Source of the DNA: M55B127 sp034521955
GTDB lineage: Bacteria; Bacillota; Halanaerobiia; Halanaerobiales; M55B127
Reading direction: 5' to 3'
DNA: 64,000 bases
Assembly: GCA_034521955.1 (NCBI GenBank)
Contig: JAXHLT010000003.1
Span: 744,001 to 808,000 of the forward strand
In this document: positions 28,783 to 37,621 of the stretch, in pieces
How positions within the stretch are numbered: position 1 is the stretch's first letter
Layout of the letters: the number at the start of each line of letters is the position of its first letter
Made by a program: the position numbers and the translations under genes
The notes under the pieces: generated by a model
Database searches by the model: none
What the model was told of the DNA's origin: nothing
What the model saw: the letters and a program-made list of their open reading frames with translations, nothing else

Positions 28783-28822
28783 CTCTTTTTAAACTCCATT
28801 ATATTTTATCATCTTAAAGCAA

Positions 28823-28856
28823 CAAAAAAAAGCCTATTCCTAAGAAAGGAACAGAC
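28823..28856 (-). terminator. Terminator of the branched-chain fermentation operon
   Basis: Stem arms 28832-28840 and 28848-28856 pair completely as minus-strand RNA (two G-U pairs) and are followed by eight T residues. It ends the eight-gene operon. Confidence 0.88.
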
Positions 28857-28884
28857 TTTTTTACTTTAAATATATATTAATTCA

Positions 28885-29418
28885 TTATTTGAACTCTTTA
28901 CCACGTTCTAATGCTTCAATATTCATATCAATTAACTTTTGGTTTCTTCCTGATAAAATACTTTCTAGAGACTTTTTAACGGTCTCCGGTTTGACTATAT
29001 CTTTTTCAGCTAAATATGAACCAAGCATAACCATATTAGCTACTTTTGCGTTACCAAGTTCATTAGCTATTTCATTTGCTGCTACTTTAATTACTTTAAC
29101 ATCGTCTCTTGTTACATCTTTATCTATTAATGAACTATTTAATAATACGGTTCCACCGCTTTTTACCTTAGGTAGAAACTTATCAAGTGATGGTAAGTTC
29201 ATCACTATTATTGTATCTGGGTTGGAAGACATTGGAGATGGTATTTTTTTATCTGATACAATTACAGTACAGTTTGCTGTTCCACCTCTCATTTCTGGAC
29301 CATATGAAGGCATCCAGGATACTTCCTTTTTTTCTTTCATTCCTGCATATGAGATAATTTTACCCATTAACATAATTCCCTGACCACCGAATCCTGCTAA
29401 AATAATATCTTCTTTCAT
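28885..29418 (-). CDS. 2-oxoacid:ferredoxin oxidoreductase, gamma subunit
   Basis: 177-residue gamma subunit of the four-subunit KorABCD/VOR type. GFGGQGIMLMGKIISYAG and SYGPEMRGGTANCTVI are hallmarks. Together with the alpha, beta and ferredoxin genes just upstream it forms a CoA-acylating, ferredoxin-reducing dehydrogenase. The operon context (Leu-type dehydrogenases, Ptb, Buk) points to branched-chain 2-oxoacids from Leu, Val and Ile rather than 2-oxoglutarate. Confidence 0.92.
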   Translation of the reverse strand: MKEDIILAGFGGQGIMLMGKIISYAGMKEKKEVSWMPSYGPEMRGGTANCTVIVSDKKIPSPMSSNPDTIIVMNLPSLDKFLPKVKSGGTVLLNSSLIDKDVTRDDVKVIKVAANEIANELGNAKVANMVMLGSYLAEKDIVKPETVKKSLESILSGRNQKLIDMNIEALERGKEFK

Positions 29419-29420
29419 AT

Positions 29421-30167
29421 CTACTCATCCCCCTCAGGTGTTTTGAGTTCTCCAAGAGGATAAACTTCCATCATGTTTTCTTTTAACCAATCAAGAGCAT
29501 CTAATGGTTTCATACCCCAGTTTGTAGGACAGGTAGATAAAACTTCAACCATTGCAAAGCCTTTTCCGTCTAATTGAATTTGGAAGGCTTTTTTAATAGC
29601 TTTTTTAGCCTGTTTAATATGTTTTGGATCATGAACCGATACTCTTGCTATATATGCAGAACCGGTTAGTTCTGTTAACATTTCAGACATTCTAATTGGA
29701 TGTCCTGCATCTTTAGCATTACGTCCAAATGGAGAAGTAGTTGTTTTTTGATCTATTAAAGAGGTTGGAGCCATTTGTCCACCGGTCATACCGTAGATAG
29801 CATTATTAACAAAAACAGTACTTATTAATTCACCTCTATTTGCAGCATGAACTATCTCTGCAGTACCAATTGAAGCTAAGTCTCCATCTCCCTGATAAGT
29901 AAATACAAATTTATCGGGATGAACTCTTTTAATACCTGTTGCTACTGCAGGTGCTCTACCATGAGAGGCTTCATGCATATCTACATTAAAGTACTCATAA
30001 GCAAGCACAGAACAGCCCACAGGAGCTACTCCAATTGTTTCTTCTCTGATACCCAATTCATCGATAACTTCAGCTACTATACGGTGAATTATTCCATGTG
30101 TACACCCCGGACAGTAGTGAAACTTCTTTTCAGTTAAACTTTCCGGATATCCTGCTACTTCTTTCAT
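29421..30167 (-). CDS. 2-oxoacid:ferredoxin oxidoreductase, TPP-binding beta subunit
   Basis: 248 residues carrying the thiamine diphosphate site: YCPGCTHGIIHRI at the N-terminus, GDGDLASIG, and VFVNNAIYGMTGGQMAPTS, the TPP/Mg binding region. It overlaps the alpha subunit stop by one base and precedes gamma by 2 nt. Confidence 0.94.
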   Translation of the reverse strand: MKEVAGYPESLTEKKFHYCPGCTHGIIHRIVAEVIDELGIREETIGVAPVGCSVLAYEYFNVDMHEASHGRAPAVATGIKRVHPDKFVFTYQGDGDLASIGTAEIVHAANRGELISTVFVNNAIYGMTGGQMAPTSLIDQKTTTSPFGRNAKDAGHPIRMSEMLTELTGSAYIARVSVHDPKHIKQAKKAIKKAFQIQLDGKGFAMVEVLSTCPTNWGMKPLDALDWLKENMMEVYPLGELKTPEGDE

Positions 30168-31231
30168 TATCTTTCACCCCCGACTATTTTTTCTATCTCT
30201 TTTACAATTTCTTCGGGTGAAGGTACTACTCCACCTGTTCTACCGTAAAAATGAACAGGTTTTTTACCATTTACAGCAAGTCTAACATCTTCTACCATCT
30301 GTCCTGTACTCATTTCAACTGCTAAGAAGTTATCTGCTTTCTCGGCAGCTTTATTTATTACTTCAGATGGGAAAGGGAAAAGTGTAATTGGTCTAATTAA
30401 TCCAACCTTATATCCTTTTTTACGTGCTTGTTCAATTGCACTTGATGCAATTCTTGCTGTTGTACCATAAGCAACAATAATTGTATCTGCATCTTCAGTT
30501 TGAATCTCTTCATACCTTACTTCTTCTTCTTTCATTTTGTCATACTTTGCCTTTAAATTCAGATTATGATTCTCTAAATCTTCAGGTTCTAAGGCAAGTG
30601 AGTTTATGATATTGGGCTTTCTTCCTTTTGCTCCATCAGTAGCCCATTCTTTTTTAGGAAGCTTGTCTGGATCAACAGGTTCTGGAAATTCTACTGGTTC
30701 CATCATCTGACCAATGATTCCATCACCAACGATTAGTGACGGATTTCTATACTTATCAGCAATTTCAAAGGCAAGCATAGTTAAATCAACTGCTTCTTGT
30801 ACAGAACTTGGTGCTAAAACAAATAGTCTAAAGTCACCATGTGCCATACCCTTTGTTGCTTGAAAATAGTCGGCCTGAGAAGGTTGAATTGAACCTAAAC
30901 CCGGTCCACCTCTCATTATATTAATAATTACAGCAGGTAATTCAGCCCCTGCTATGTAAGAAATTCCCTCTGCTTTCAAACTAATTCCAGGACTAGATGA
31001 AGAGGTTAATACTCTTGCCCCAGCACCTGCAGCACCATAGATCATATTACTGGCTGCTACTTCACTTTCTGCCTGTAGGAATACTCCACCTACTTCTGGA
31101 AACTTTCTGGCTAAATAAGCGGGTAGTTCACTTTGAGGGGTAATTGGATAACCAAAAAAGTATCTACAGCCTGCTCTGATTGCTGCTTCAGCTATCGCTT
31201 CATTCCCCTTCATTAAAACTTTTTCACCCAT
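30167..31231 (-). CDS. vorB: 2-oxoacid:ferredoxin oxidoreductase, alpha subunit (VorB type)
   Basis: 354 residues. FGYPITPQSELP, TSSSSPGISLKAEGISYIAG and the MRGGPGLGSIQPSQADYFQA segment identify the pyrimidine/CoA-side subunit. The family name used for close relatives is 3-methyl-2-oxobutanoate dehydrogenase subunit VorB; the branched-chain specificity is supported by the operon, not by residues I can point to. Confidence 0.92.
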   Translation of the reverse strand: MGEKVLMKGNEAIAEAAIRAGCRYFFGYPITPQSELPAYLARKFPEVGGVFLQAESEVAASNMIYGAAGAGARVLTSSSSPGISLKAEGISYIAGAELPAVIINIMRGGPGLGSIQPSQADYFQATKGMAHGDFRLFVLAPSSVQEAVDLTMLAFEIADKYRNPSLIVGDGIIGQMMEPVEFPEPVDPDKLPKKEWATDGAKGRKPNIINSLALEPEDLENHNLNLKAKYDKMKEEEVRYEEIQTEDADTIIVAYGTTARIASSAIEQARKKGYKVGLIRPITLFPFPSEVINKAAEKADNFLAVEMSTGQMVEDVRLAVNGKKPVHFYGRTGGVVPSPEEIVKEIEKIVGGER

Positions 31232-31254
31232 ATATTTTCAATCCCCCTATTGTG

Positions 31255-31473
31255 TTATTCTTCTTTATATACCTTAATTACAACGTCAGGACACATGGTT
31301 GCACACATTGCACAACTTATACATTTGTCTTGTTCATCTACCTTAGCAAAATGGTATCCATGACTGTTAATCTCTTCTGACATATCAATTATACTTACCG
31401 GACAGACTGCAGTACACAGTTCACACCCTTTACATCTTTCTATATCAAAAACAACATTTTTATCTTTTACCAT
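31255..31473 (-). CDS. 2[4Fe-4S] ferredoxin subunit of the 2-oxoacid oxidoreductase
   Basis: 72 residues with two CxxCxxCxxxC clusters (CKGCELCTAVCPV and CISCAMCATMCPD). It is the delta/electron-transfer subunit of the oxidoreductase encoded directly downstream, passing electrons to free ferredoxin. Confidence 0.93.
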   Translation of the reverse strand: MVKDKNVVFDIERCKGCELCTAVCPVSIIDMSEEINSHGYHFAKVDEQDKCISCAMCATMCPDVVIKVYKEE

Positions 31474-31485
31474 CCAGACACCCCC

Positions 31486-32553
31486 TTAGTATTTCTTGGC
31501 TTTCTCTAATCCAGCCAATACACGATAAGCGCCGGCAGCTAAAGCCTCTAATTCTTCTTCACCAGCAAATATTTTAACAGGAGCAATATGCCTAACCCTG
31601 TTTTTAATTAAGTTAACAAAACGGTCTGAGTATGCAATTCCTCCAGTTAGAATAACTGCTTCACAGTCACCGCTTAAGACAGCAGACATACTACCTATTT
31701 CTTTAGCAACCTGATAGGCCATTGCTTCAAAGATATGCTTGGCCTTTTCATCTCCTTTATCAATCCTGTTTTCTACCTCAATCATATTACTGGTCTCTAG
31801 GTAGGCAACTACTCCACCTTTACCAATCAATTTAGATTTTAGTTCTTGTTTATTATAGTCACCAGAATAACATAAGTCTAAAAGTTCAGCACTGGGTACT
31901 CCACCACTACGGTTAGGGCTTAACGGCCCATCACCACTTAAAGCATTATTTACATCGATTATTTTACCCTTTTTGTGTGCCCCAACTGAAATTCCTCCAC
32001 CTAAATGAGCAACAATTAAATTAATTTTCTCATAGTCTTTGTTAACAATTTCAGCATACTTTCTGGCAACTGCTTTCTGGTTTAAAGCATGAAAGATACT
32101 TTTTCTTTCTAATTCAGGTATACCAGATATTTTTGCTATTTCCTGCATTTCATCTACAACAACAGGATCTACAATATAGGCAGGACAGTTTGCTTTTTGG
32201 GCGATAAGATCCGCTAGTAACCCCCCGAGATTACTAGCATGTTCTCCTCTTTTTGCTTCTTTTAAATCCTTTTTCATTTCTTCATTTACAACATAAGTCC
32301 CACCATCAATCGGCCTAAGCAGTCCACCCCGGCCAACTACAGCAGAAAAGTTAGATATTTCTATATCTTCTTCTTTTAAAAAGTCTATAATATATTCATA
32401 TCTAAAATCTAATTGGTCACTAATATTTTTGAATTTCTTTAAGTCTTTTATATCATGATCAATATTCATTTTTTTAATCTCTGTTGTCTTATTATACAGT
32501 CCTAGTTTTGTCGTCGTTGAACCAGGGTTAATCGTAAGAATTAATTTTTCCAT
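31486..32553 (-). CDS. buk: Butyrate/branched-chain acid kinase
   Basis: Acetokinase-family enzyme of 355 residues that makes ATP from acyl phosphate. INPGSTTTKLGLY is the phosphate-1 region. VAHLGGGISVGAHKKGKI and DGPLSPNRSGGVP are further family motifs. Given the branched-chain substrates supplied upstream, isobutyryl, isovaleryl and 2-methylbutyryl phosphate are likely substrates. Lies 12 nt before the ferredoxin subunit gene. Confidence 0.95.
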   Translation of the reverse strand: MEKLILTINPGSTTTKLGLYNKTTEIKKMNIDHDIKDLKKFKNISDQLDFRYEYIIDFLKEEDIEISNFSAVVGRGGLLRPIDGGTYVVNEEMKKDLKEAKRGEHASNLGGLLADLIAQKANCPAYIVDPVVVDEMQEIAKISGIPELERKSIFHALNQKAVARKYAEIVNKDYEKINLIVAHLGGGISVGAHKKGKIIDVNNALSGDGPLSPNRSGGVPSAELLDLCYSGDYNKQELKSKLIGKGGVVAYLETSNMIEVENRIDKGDEKAKHIFEAMAYQVAKEIGSMSAVLSGDCEAVILTGGIAYSDRFVNLIKNRVRHIAPVKIFAGEEELEALAAGAYRVLAGLEKAKKY

Positions 32554-32563
32554 AGTGACACTC

Positions 32564-33628
32564 CTATTTAGGGATATAATTTCTTCTTACATTACCAATA
32601 TTTTTAATTCTTTCTTCTGCCATAATATCAGCAGCTCTGTAAGTTGGAATGTTATCCCTTTTACTAATTTTAAAAACCTTTTTAATATTATTATAGATAT
32701 TTTTCGCTCTTCTTAAAGCACGCTCTCTATTATAACCAATTAATTCATCATATACATTGATAACTCCACCTGCATTAATTACATAATCAGGAGCATATAC
32801 GATACCTGCTTCTTCTAAAGCGTCGCCATGTCTTTCCTCTTCTAAAACATTATTTGCAGCTCCTGCTACTATATCACATTTAAGCTGTGGAATTGTATCA
32901 TCATTGATAACTGCACCTAAAGCACAGGGAGCAAAGATATCACAGTCTACACTGTAAATTTTACCGGGTTCTACAACTTTAACACCAAAGTCTTCTACAA
33001 CTTTTTTAATATTTTCTTCTTTAATATCAGCAACAACTACATCTGCACCAGCATCTTTTAGATGTTTAACTACATAGTATCCAACATGTCCTACACCCTG
33101 TACAGCAACTACTTTACCTTCTAAGTTAGATGTACCGTATACTTCATCAGCAGCAGCTAAAATACCGTGAAAAACACCTAATGCTGTTACTGGTGAAGGG
33201 TCACCACTTGTACTAGGAAGCCCTGTTACAAATCCGGTTTCCTCAGCAACAATATGCATATCGTCAACAGATGTATTTACATCTTCAGCAGTTATGTAGC
33301 GTCCGTTTAAACTCTGAATAAAACGTCCATATGCTCTCCAAAGTTCTTCACTTTTTATTTCTTCTGGATCTCCAATAATTACTGCTTTTCCACCACCTAA
33401 GTTTAAACCAGCAGCAGCAGACTTATATGTCATACCTTTAGCCAATCTAAGTACATCATTTAAAGCTTCTTCTTCAGTGTCATAGTCCCAAATTCTTGTT
33501 CCACCTAAAGCTGGTCCTAATGTTGTATCGTGAATTGCAATTATTGCCTTTAATCCAGAAACCTCATCATAGTTAAATACAACCTGTTCGTAATCATCAA
33601 GTTCTAATCTTTTAAATAAATTTTCCAT
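32564..33628 (-). CDS. Leucine dehydrogenase (Glu/Leu/Phe/Val dehydrogenase family)
   Basis: NAD-dependent oxidative deamination of leucine, valine or isoleucine. 354 residues. LGPALGGTRIWDY and GLNLGGGKAVIIGDP, with the catalytic Lys, match Bacillus leucine dehydrogenases. The C-terminal NAD domain has VQGVGHVGYYVVKHL. It is the more canonical of two paralogues flanking ptb; the other lies at 34559-35626. Confidence 0.93.
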   Translation of the reverse strand: MENLFKRLELDDYEQVVFNYDEVSGLKAIIAIHDTTLGPALGGTRIWDYDTEEEALNDVLRLAKGMTYKSAAAGLNLGGGKAVIIGDPEEIKSEELWRAYGRFIQSLNGRYITAEDVNTSVDDMHIVAEETGFVTGLPSTSGDPSPVTALGVFHGILAAADEVYGTSNLEGKVVAVQGVGHVGYYVVKHLKDAGADVVVADIKEENIKKVVEDFGVKVVEPGKIYSVDCDIFAPCALGAVINDDTIPQLKCDIVAGAANNVLEEERHGDALEEAGIVYAPDYVINAGGVINVYDELIGYNRERALRRAKNIYNNIKKVFKISKRDNIPTYRAADIMAEERIKNIGNVRRNYIPK

Positions 33629-33643
33629 ATATAATCTTCCTCC

Positions 33644-34558
33644 CTAAATTTTATTATATTCAGTCATTACTTTACCAAGAGCAATTGAATTTAATTTTGT
33701 ATGTGAACTATCTGCTCTTGATGTAATTACTAGAGGTACTTTTGCTCCAACAATTACACTTGCAGACGGTTGTTTTCCGTAAAAGACAAGTGATTTATAT
33801 AATACATTACCTGCTTCAATATCAGGTACTAACAAAATATCTGCATTACCTGCAACCGGACTATTAATCCCTTTATGTTCAGCTGCTTTTTTACTTATTG
33901 CATTATCAAAGGCAAGTGGTCCATCTACGATTACATCACCAAGCTGTCCTCGGTCACTCATCTTAGATAAAGCGGCAGCATCTAAAGTTGCCTCCATTGC
34001 TGGATTAACAGTCTCTACAGCAGCTAAAACAGCAGTTTTTGGTTTTTCAATTCCAACTGCATGAGCCATCTGAGCTGCATTATTTATTAGGTCAATCTTA
34101 TCTTTTAAGTCAGGTGCTATATTCATTCCACCATCAGTTAATATTACAAAACGATTATCTTCTTTAAGATAAATTAAGGTAACTAAACTTAAGATATTGT
34201 CTCCTCTTAGACCGTATTCTTTATCTAAAAGTTCTTTTAAGATAACACTTGTATTAATATGACCTTTCATTGGAAAATCAGCTTCACCATCTTTTATCAA
34301 CTGCATTGCAGTATGAGCAGAATCATTTTTAGACTCTGTTCCAATGATTTCAACTTGACCGGTTAGATCTTTTTCTTTAACTATTTTTTCAATTTTTGCT
34401 TTATCCCCTATTAAGATTGGTGTTACAATACCTAAATTTGTTGCCTTTTTAATACTGCTTACAACAACTTCGTCTTCAGCTGCAACTACAGCCAGTTTTA
34501 GGGGTTTATTATTTTTTGCTTCTTCAATTAGTTGATTTATATTTTCTAACAATCTCAA
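33644..34558 (-). CDS. ptb: Phosphate butyryltransferase
   Basis: Converts (branched) acyl-CoA and phosphate to acyl phosphate for Buk. 304 residues of the Pta/Ptb family: LAVVAAEDEVVVSSI at the N-terminus, DGGMNIAPDLKDKIDLI, and GNADILLVPDIEAGNVLYKS. It directly abuts the second dehydrogenase stop/start (no gap). Confidence 0.94.
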   Translation of the reverse strand: MRLLENINQLIEEAKNNKPLKLAVVAAEDEVVVSSIKKATNLGIVTPILIGDKAKIEKIVKEKDLTGQVEIIGTESKNDSAHTAMQLIKDGEADFPMKGHINTSVILKELLDKEYGLRGDNILSLVTLIYLKEDNRFVILTDGGMNIAPDLKDKIDLINNAAQMAHAVGIEKPKTAVLAAVETVNPAMEATLDAAALSKMSDRGQLGDVIVDGPLAFDNAISKKAAEHKGINSPVAGNADILLVPDIEAGNVLYKSLVFYGKQPSASVIVGAKVPLVITSRADSSHTKLNSIALGKVMTEYNKI

Positions 34559-35626
34559 CTACCCCCTTATATTATGAATTGCTTTCATCATCTCGATTCT
34601 TTCTTCCACCATATGATCTGCTGCATCTACAGTTGTAATACCTTTTTCATCTGCTACTTTATAGATCTGTAGTAGTTTATCATAAATACCTTCACATTTT
34701 TTCATTGTTCTCTCTTCACTATATCCTCCAACACCAAGTTCATCTGCAACCTGGATTAATCCACCAGCATTAATTACATAGTCAGGTGCGTAAAGAATAC
34801 CTTTTTCCTGTAAAAGATCTGCATATTCATGTGTTTGTAGTACATTATTTGCTGCACCTGCAATAATATCACACTTTAGTCTGTCGATAGTATCTTCATT
34901 GATTACAGCTCCTAAAGCATTAGGAGAGAAGATATCACAGTCAACATCATAAATTTCATTAGGTTTAACAATTTTAGCACCAAGTTCTTTTCCCTCAGCT
35001 ATATAATCTTCATTTATATCAGTTGCAATTACTTCACAACCAGAATCAATTAAATGTTTTGTTAGTTTAGATCCAACTTTTCCTAATCCCTGAACAGCAA
35101 CTGTTAGTCCGTCAAGGTCATCAGATCCATATTTATGTTTACAACTTGCTTTAATTCCGTGAAAAACACCATAAGCAGTTGCGATTGATGAATCTCCACT
35201 ACCACCAAATTCTTTTGGAAGTGCACCTACATAGGGAGTTTCTTTTCTTAAGATTACAAAATCATCATAAGTAGTTCCCACATCAGTACCTGTAGAATAG
35301 CGTCCGTTTAGGGTATTGATAAACTTACCTAATGCTCTAAAGAGTCCTTCGGTTTTATCTTTATTGGGGTCTCCCCAAATAACGCTTTTTGCACCACCAT
35401 AGTCTACACCAGATATACCCGACTTATAGGTCATACCTTTTGATAAACGGAGGGCATCAATAATCATTTCCTCTTCTTTTTCATAATCCCACATTCTACA
35501 ACCACCGAGACTTGGACCTAAAACAGTATTATGAATAGCTATAACTGCTTTTAATTTAACCTTATTGTCCTGTAGAAACATAACCTGTTCATGGCCGTGT
35601 TTTTCCATTTCTTTGAATAGTTCCAT
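34559..35626 (-). CDS. Second Glu/Leu/Phe/Val-type amino acid dehydrogenase
   Basis: 355-residue paralogue of the gene at 32564, roughly half identical by eye. The catalytic region reads GVDYGGAKSVIWGDP instead of the usual GGGK, and LGPSLGGCRMWDY replaces LGGTR. NAD site: VQGLGKVGSKLTKHL. It is the first gene after the sigma-54 promoter. A different amino acid preference from the leucine enzyme is likely but cannot be assigned from sequence. Confidence 0.9.
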   Translation of the reverse strand: MELFKEMEKHGHEQVMFLQDNKVKLKAVIAIHNTVLGPSLGGCRMWDYEKEEEMIIDALRLSKGMTYKSGISGVDYGGAKSVIWGDPNKDKTEGLFRALGKFINTLNGRYSTGTDVGTTYDDFVILRKETPYVGALPKEFGGSGDSSIATAYGVFHGIKASCKHKYGSDDLDGLTVAVQGLGKVGSKLTKHLIDSGCEVIATDINEDYIAEGKELGAKIVKPNEIYDVDCDIFSPNALGAVINEDTIDRLKCDIIAGAANNVLQTHEYADLLQEKGILYAPDYVINAGGLIQVADELGVGGYSEERTMKKCEGIYDKLLQIYKVADEKGITTVDAADHMVEERIEMMKAIHNIRG

Positions 35627-35676
35627 TAAAAATATTTCCCCCTTTAGTTAATATAATATTTGCACCTTATATATAA

Positions 35677-35693
35677 TGCATATTCTATACCAA
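35677..35693 (-). promoter_or_regulatory. Sigma-54 (-24/-12) promoter of the branched-chain operon
   Basis: On the minus strand TTGGTATAGAATATGCA has GG (35690-35691) and GC (35678-35679) exactly 10 nt apart, the spacing required by RpoN. It is 51 nt upstream of the first gene, and the adjacent gene encodes a GAFTGA-containing sigma-54 activator. Confidence 0.8.
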
Positions 35694-35720
35694 CTATTTA
35701 TCTCATTAAAAAATCATATT

Positions 35721-35750
35721 ATAAAAAAAGAAACCCTATAGATATAGGGT
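35721..35750 (-). terminator. Second terminator after the sigma-54 activator gene
   Basis: Perfect 8-bp stem ACCCTATA / TATAGGGT (35733-35740 and 35743-35750) with a 2-nt centre, followed on the minus strand by TTCTTTTTTTAT. It backs up the hairpin at 35802-35825 and stops readthrough into the fermentation operon. Confidence 0.8.
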
Positions 35751-35791
35751 TGTTTAAAAATTAGTAATATTAATAATATTTTCACAACTGC

Positions 35792-35825
35792 AAAACAAAA
35801 CATGCCTGCATTTTATTGCAGGCAT
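35792..35825 (-). terminator. First terminator-like hairpin after the activator gene
   Basis: Perfect 9-bp stem ATGCCTGCA / TGCAGGCAT (35802-35810 and 35817-35825), followed on the minus strand by GTTTTGTTTTG. It begins 15 nt after the activator stop. An activator-binding site for the sigma-54 promoter, about 120 nt away, is the alternative reading. Confidence 0.6.
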
Positions 35826-35839
35826 AATCTTGCAGTTAT

Positions 35840-37603
35840 TTAGTTTAAATCATACTTATTCATCTTATAATAAAGACTCCTAACAGCAATTCCTAATATA
35901 TCTGCCGCTTCTTTTCTATTACCATTAGTCTCTTCTAATGCTTTTTTTATTACATCTTTTTCAGTGGAGTTTATTATATCTTTTAAAGAATTGTTTTCAA
36001 GTGAGTAACCTGATACAGGTAAATTTGGCTTTTTTTCACTATTTGTGTCTCCAATAATATCTGGAATGTGTTCAATTCTTATTATTTCCTCACTTAAACC
36101 TAAGTTTATAATAGCCCTTCCAATAATGTTTTCAAGTTCTCTTACATTACCGGGCCAGTTGTAATCATTAAGATATTTATAAACATTTTTAGAACATCCT
36201 TTTACAGAACGTCCGTATTCCTGATTAAACTTTTTAATAATATGATCTACAAGAGCAGGTATATCTTCTTTTCTTTCTCTTAAAGGTGGAATAAAGATCG
36301 GGAAAACGTTTAATCTGTAGTACAGATCTTCTCTAAAGATTCCTTCTTGTATTGCTTCTTCAAGATTAATATTAGTTGCTACAATTATTCTTACATTAAT
36401 ATCAATCGGCCTTGTTCCACCAACTCTTAAAATTTCTTTTTCCTGAATTACTCGAAGCAGTTTGGACTGTAGTTTCATACTTATCTTGCCAATTTCATCT
36501 AAAAAGATAGTTCCCTGATCTGCTTCTTCAAAGAGTCCTTTTTTACCACCTTTTTTTGCACCTGTAAAAGCACCTTCAGTATATCCAAAAAGTTCACTTT
36601 CTAAAATACTATCAGCCAGAGCTGAACAGTTTACTCGAATAAATTTTTGATTACTTCTTTCACTGTTATTATGAATTGCATGGGCGAAAAGTTCTTTTCC
36701 AGTTCCACTTTCACCCCTTAACAAAACAGTTATTGGAGTTTTAGAAGATTTTTCAGCCTGATTGATAACAGCCTTCATCGTTTCAGAATTACCAACAATA
36801 TCTTCAAATGAATACTTAGCTGAAATCTGTCTAATAATTTGTTTGGCTTGGTCTAGCTCTTCTGTTAATTTCTTTATTTCAGAAACATCATGTGCAACTG
36901 CCACACTACCTTTAAGTTCACCGTCAGCAATAATTGGGGCAGCATCTACAATTACATCTTTTTTGTTAGGGCCAACCCTCATTCTAACCCCTTTAAATGA
37001 CTTTTTAGTTTCTAAGACCTTATAGTGCATACTCTGTCCTTCAGCTATATCTACATTTGCGGGTTTACCTATGATATCTTCCTCAGTTAAACCGGTCAGC
37101 TTTGTATAAGCAGGGTTGATTAAAATACCAACCCCATTTTCATCTACAACACTGATGGCATCCTGAGTTGAATTTATAATCGCCTCTAACATACTTCGTA
37201 TTTCTCTTAAGTTTGTTATCTCTTCTGCTAAGTTTTTTACTTCAGTAATATCTCTAAAAACAGCTACAGCACCAATAATATTTTCCTGTTTATCTTTTAC
37301 CGGTACTCGGTTTGTAATAATTGTGGTTTCTTTTGTGTTTTGAATCTGATTAAGTTCTGCTTTCCCAGTATTTAATACAACATCTAGTCTTGTATTTGGA
37401 ATTACTTCTTTAACTTTTTCATTTAATACATCTTTTCTATCAAGGGCAAACATCTTTTCAGCTGCATCATTAAAAAGTTCTATTCTTCCCTCTTCATCGA
37501 CAGATATCAATCCATCATGTGTGGAGTTAATGATTACATTTTTTTTGCGTATAATATTTTTTAACTCTTCAATTTCATTAGTTTCTTTTAATTTTTTATT
37601 CAT
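35840..37603 (-). CDS. Sigma-54-dependent activator with two PAS domains
   Basis: 587 residues: PAS 1 (about 18-120), PAS 2 (about 135-245), AAA+ (about 265-500) and a C-terminal Fis helix-turn-helix (NRKEAADILGIAVRSLYYKM). Walker A is GESGTGKE (297-304) and the sigma-54 contact loop GAFTGA is at 344-349, so it should be active on RpoN. It resembles BkdR/RocR-type activators. It lies upstream of the sigma-54 promoter of the branched-chain operon, its likely target. The PAS ligands are unknown. It appears to be last in an argF-ATPase-activator transcript. Confidence 0.92.
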   Translation of the reverse strand: MNKKLKETNEIEELKNIIRKKNVIINSTHDGLISVDEEGRIELFNDAAEKMFALDRKDVLNEKVKEVIPNTRLDVVLNTGKAELNQIQNTKETTIITNRVPVKDKQENIIGAVAVFRDITEVKNLAEEITNLREIRSMLEAIINSTQDAISVVDENGVGILINPAYTKLTGLTEEDIIGKPANVDIAEGQSMHYKVLETKKSFKGVRMRVGPNKKDVIVDAAPIIADGELKGSVAVAHDVSEIKKLTEELDQAKQIIRQISAKYSFEDIVGNSETMKAVINQAEKSSKTPITVLLRGESGTGKELFAHAIHNNSERSNQKFIRVNCSALADSILESELFGYTEGAFTGAKKGGKKGLFEEADQGTIFLDEIGKISMKLQSKLLRVIQEKEILRVGGTRPIDINVRIIVATNINLEEAIQEGIFREDLYYRLNVFPIFIPPLRERKEDIPALVDHIIKKFNQEYGRSVKGCSKNVYKYLNDYNWPGNVRELENIIGRAIINLGLSEEIIRIEHIPDIIGDTNSEKKPNLPVSGYSLENNSLKDIINSTEKDVIKKALEETNGNRKEAADILGIAVRSLYYKMNKYDLN

Positions 37604-37621
37604 ATTTTCACTCCAGATTTA

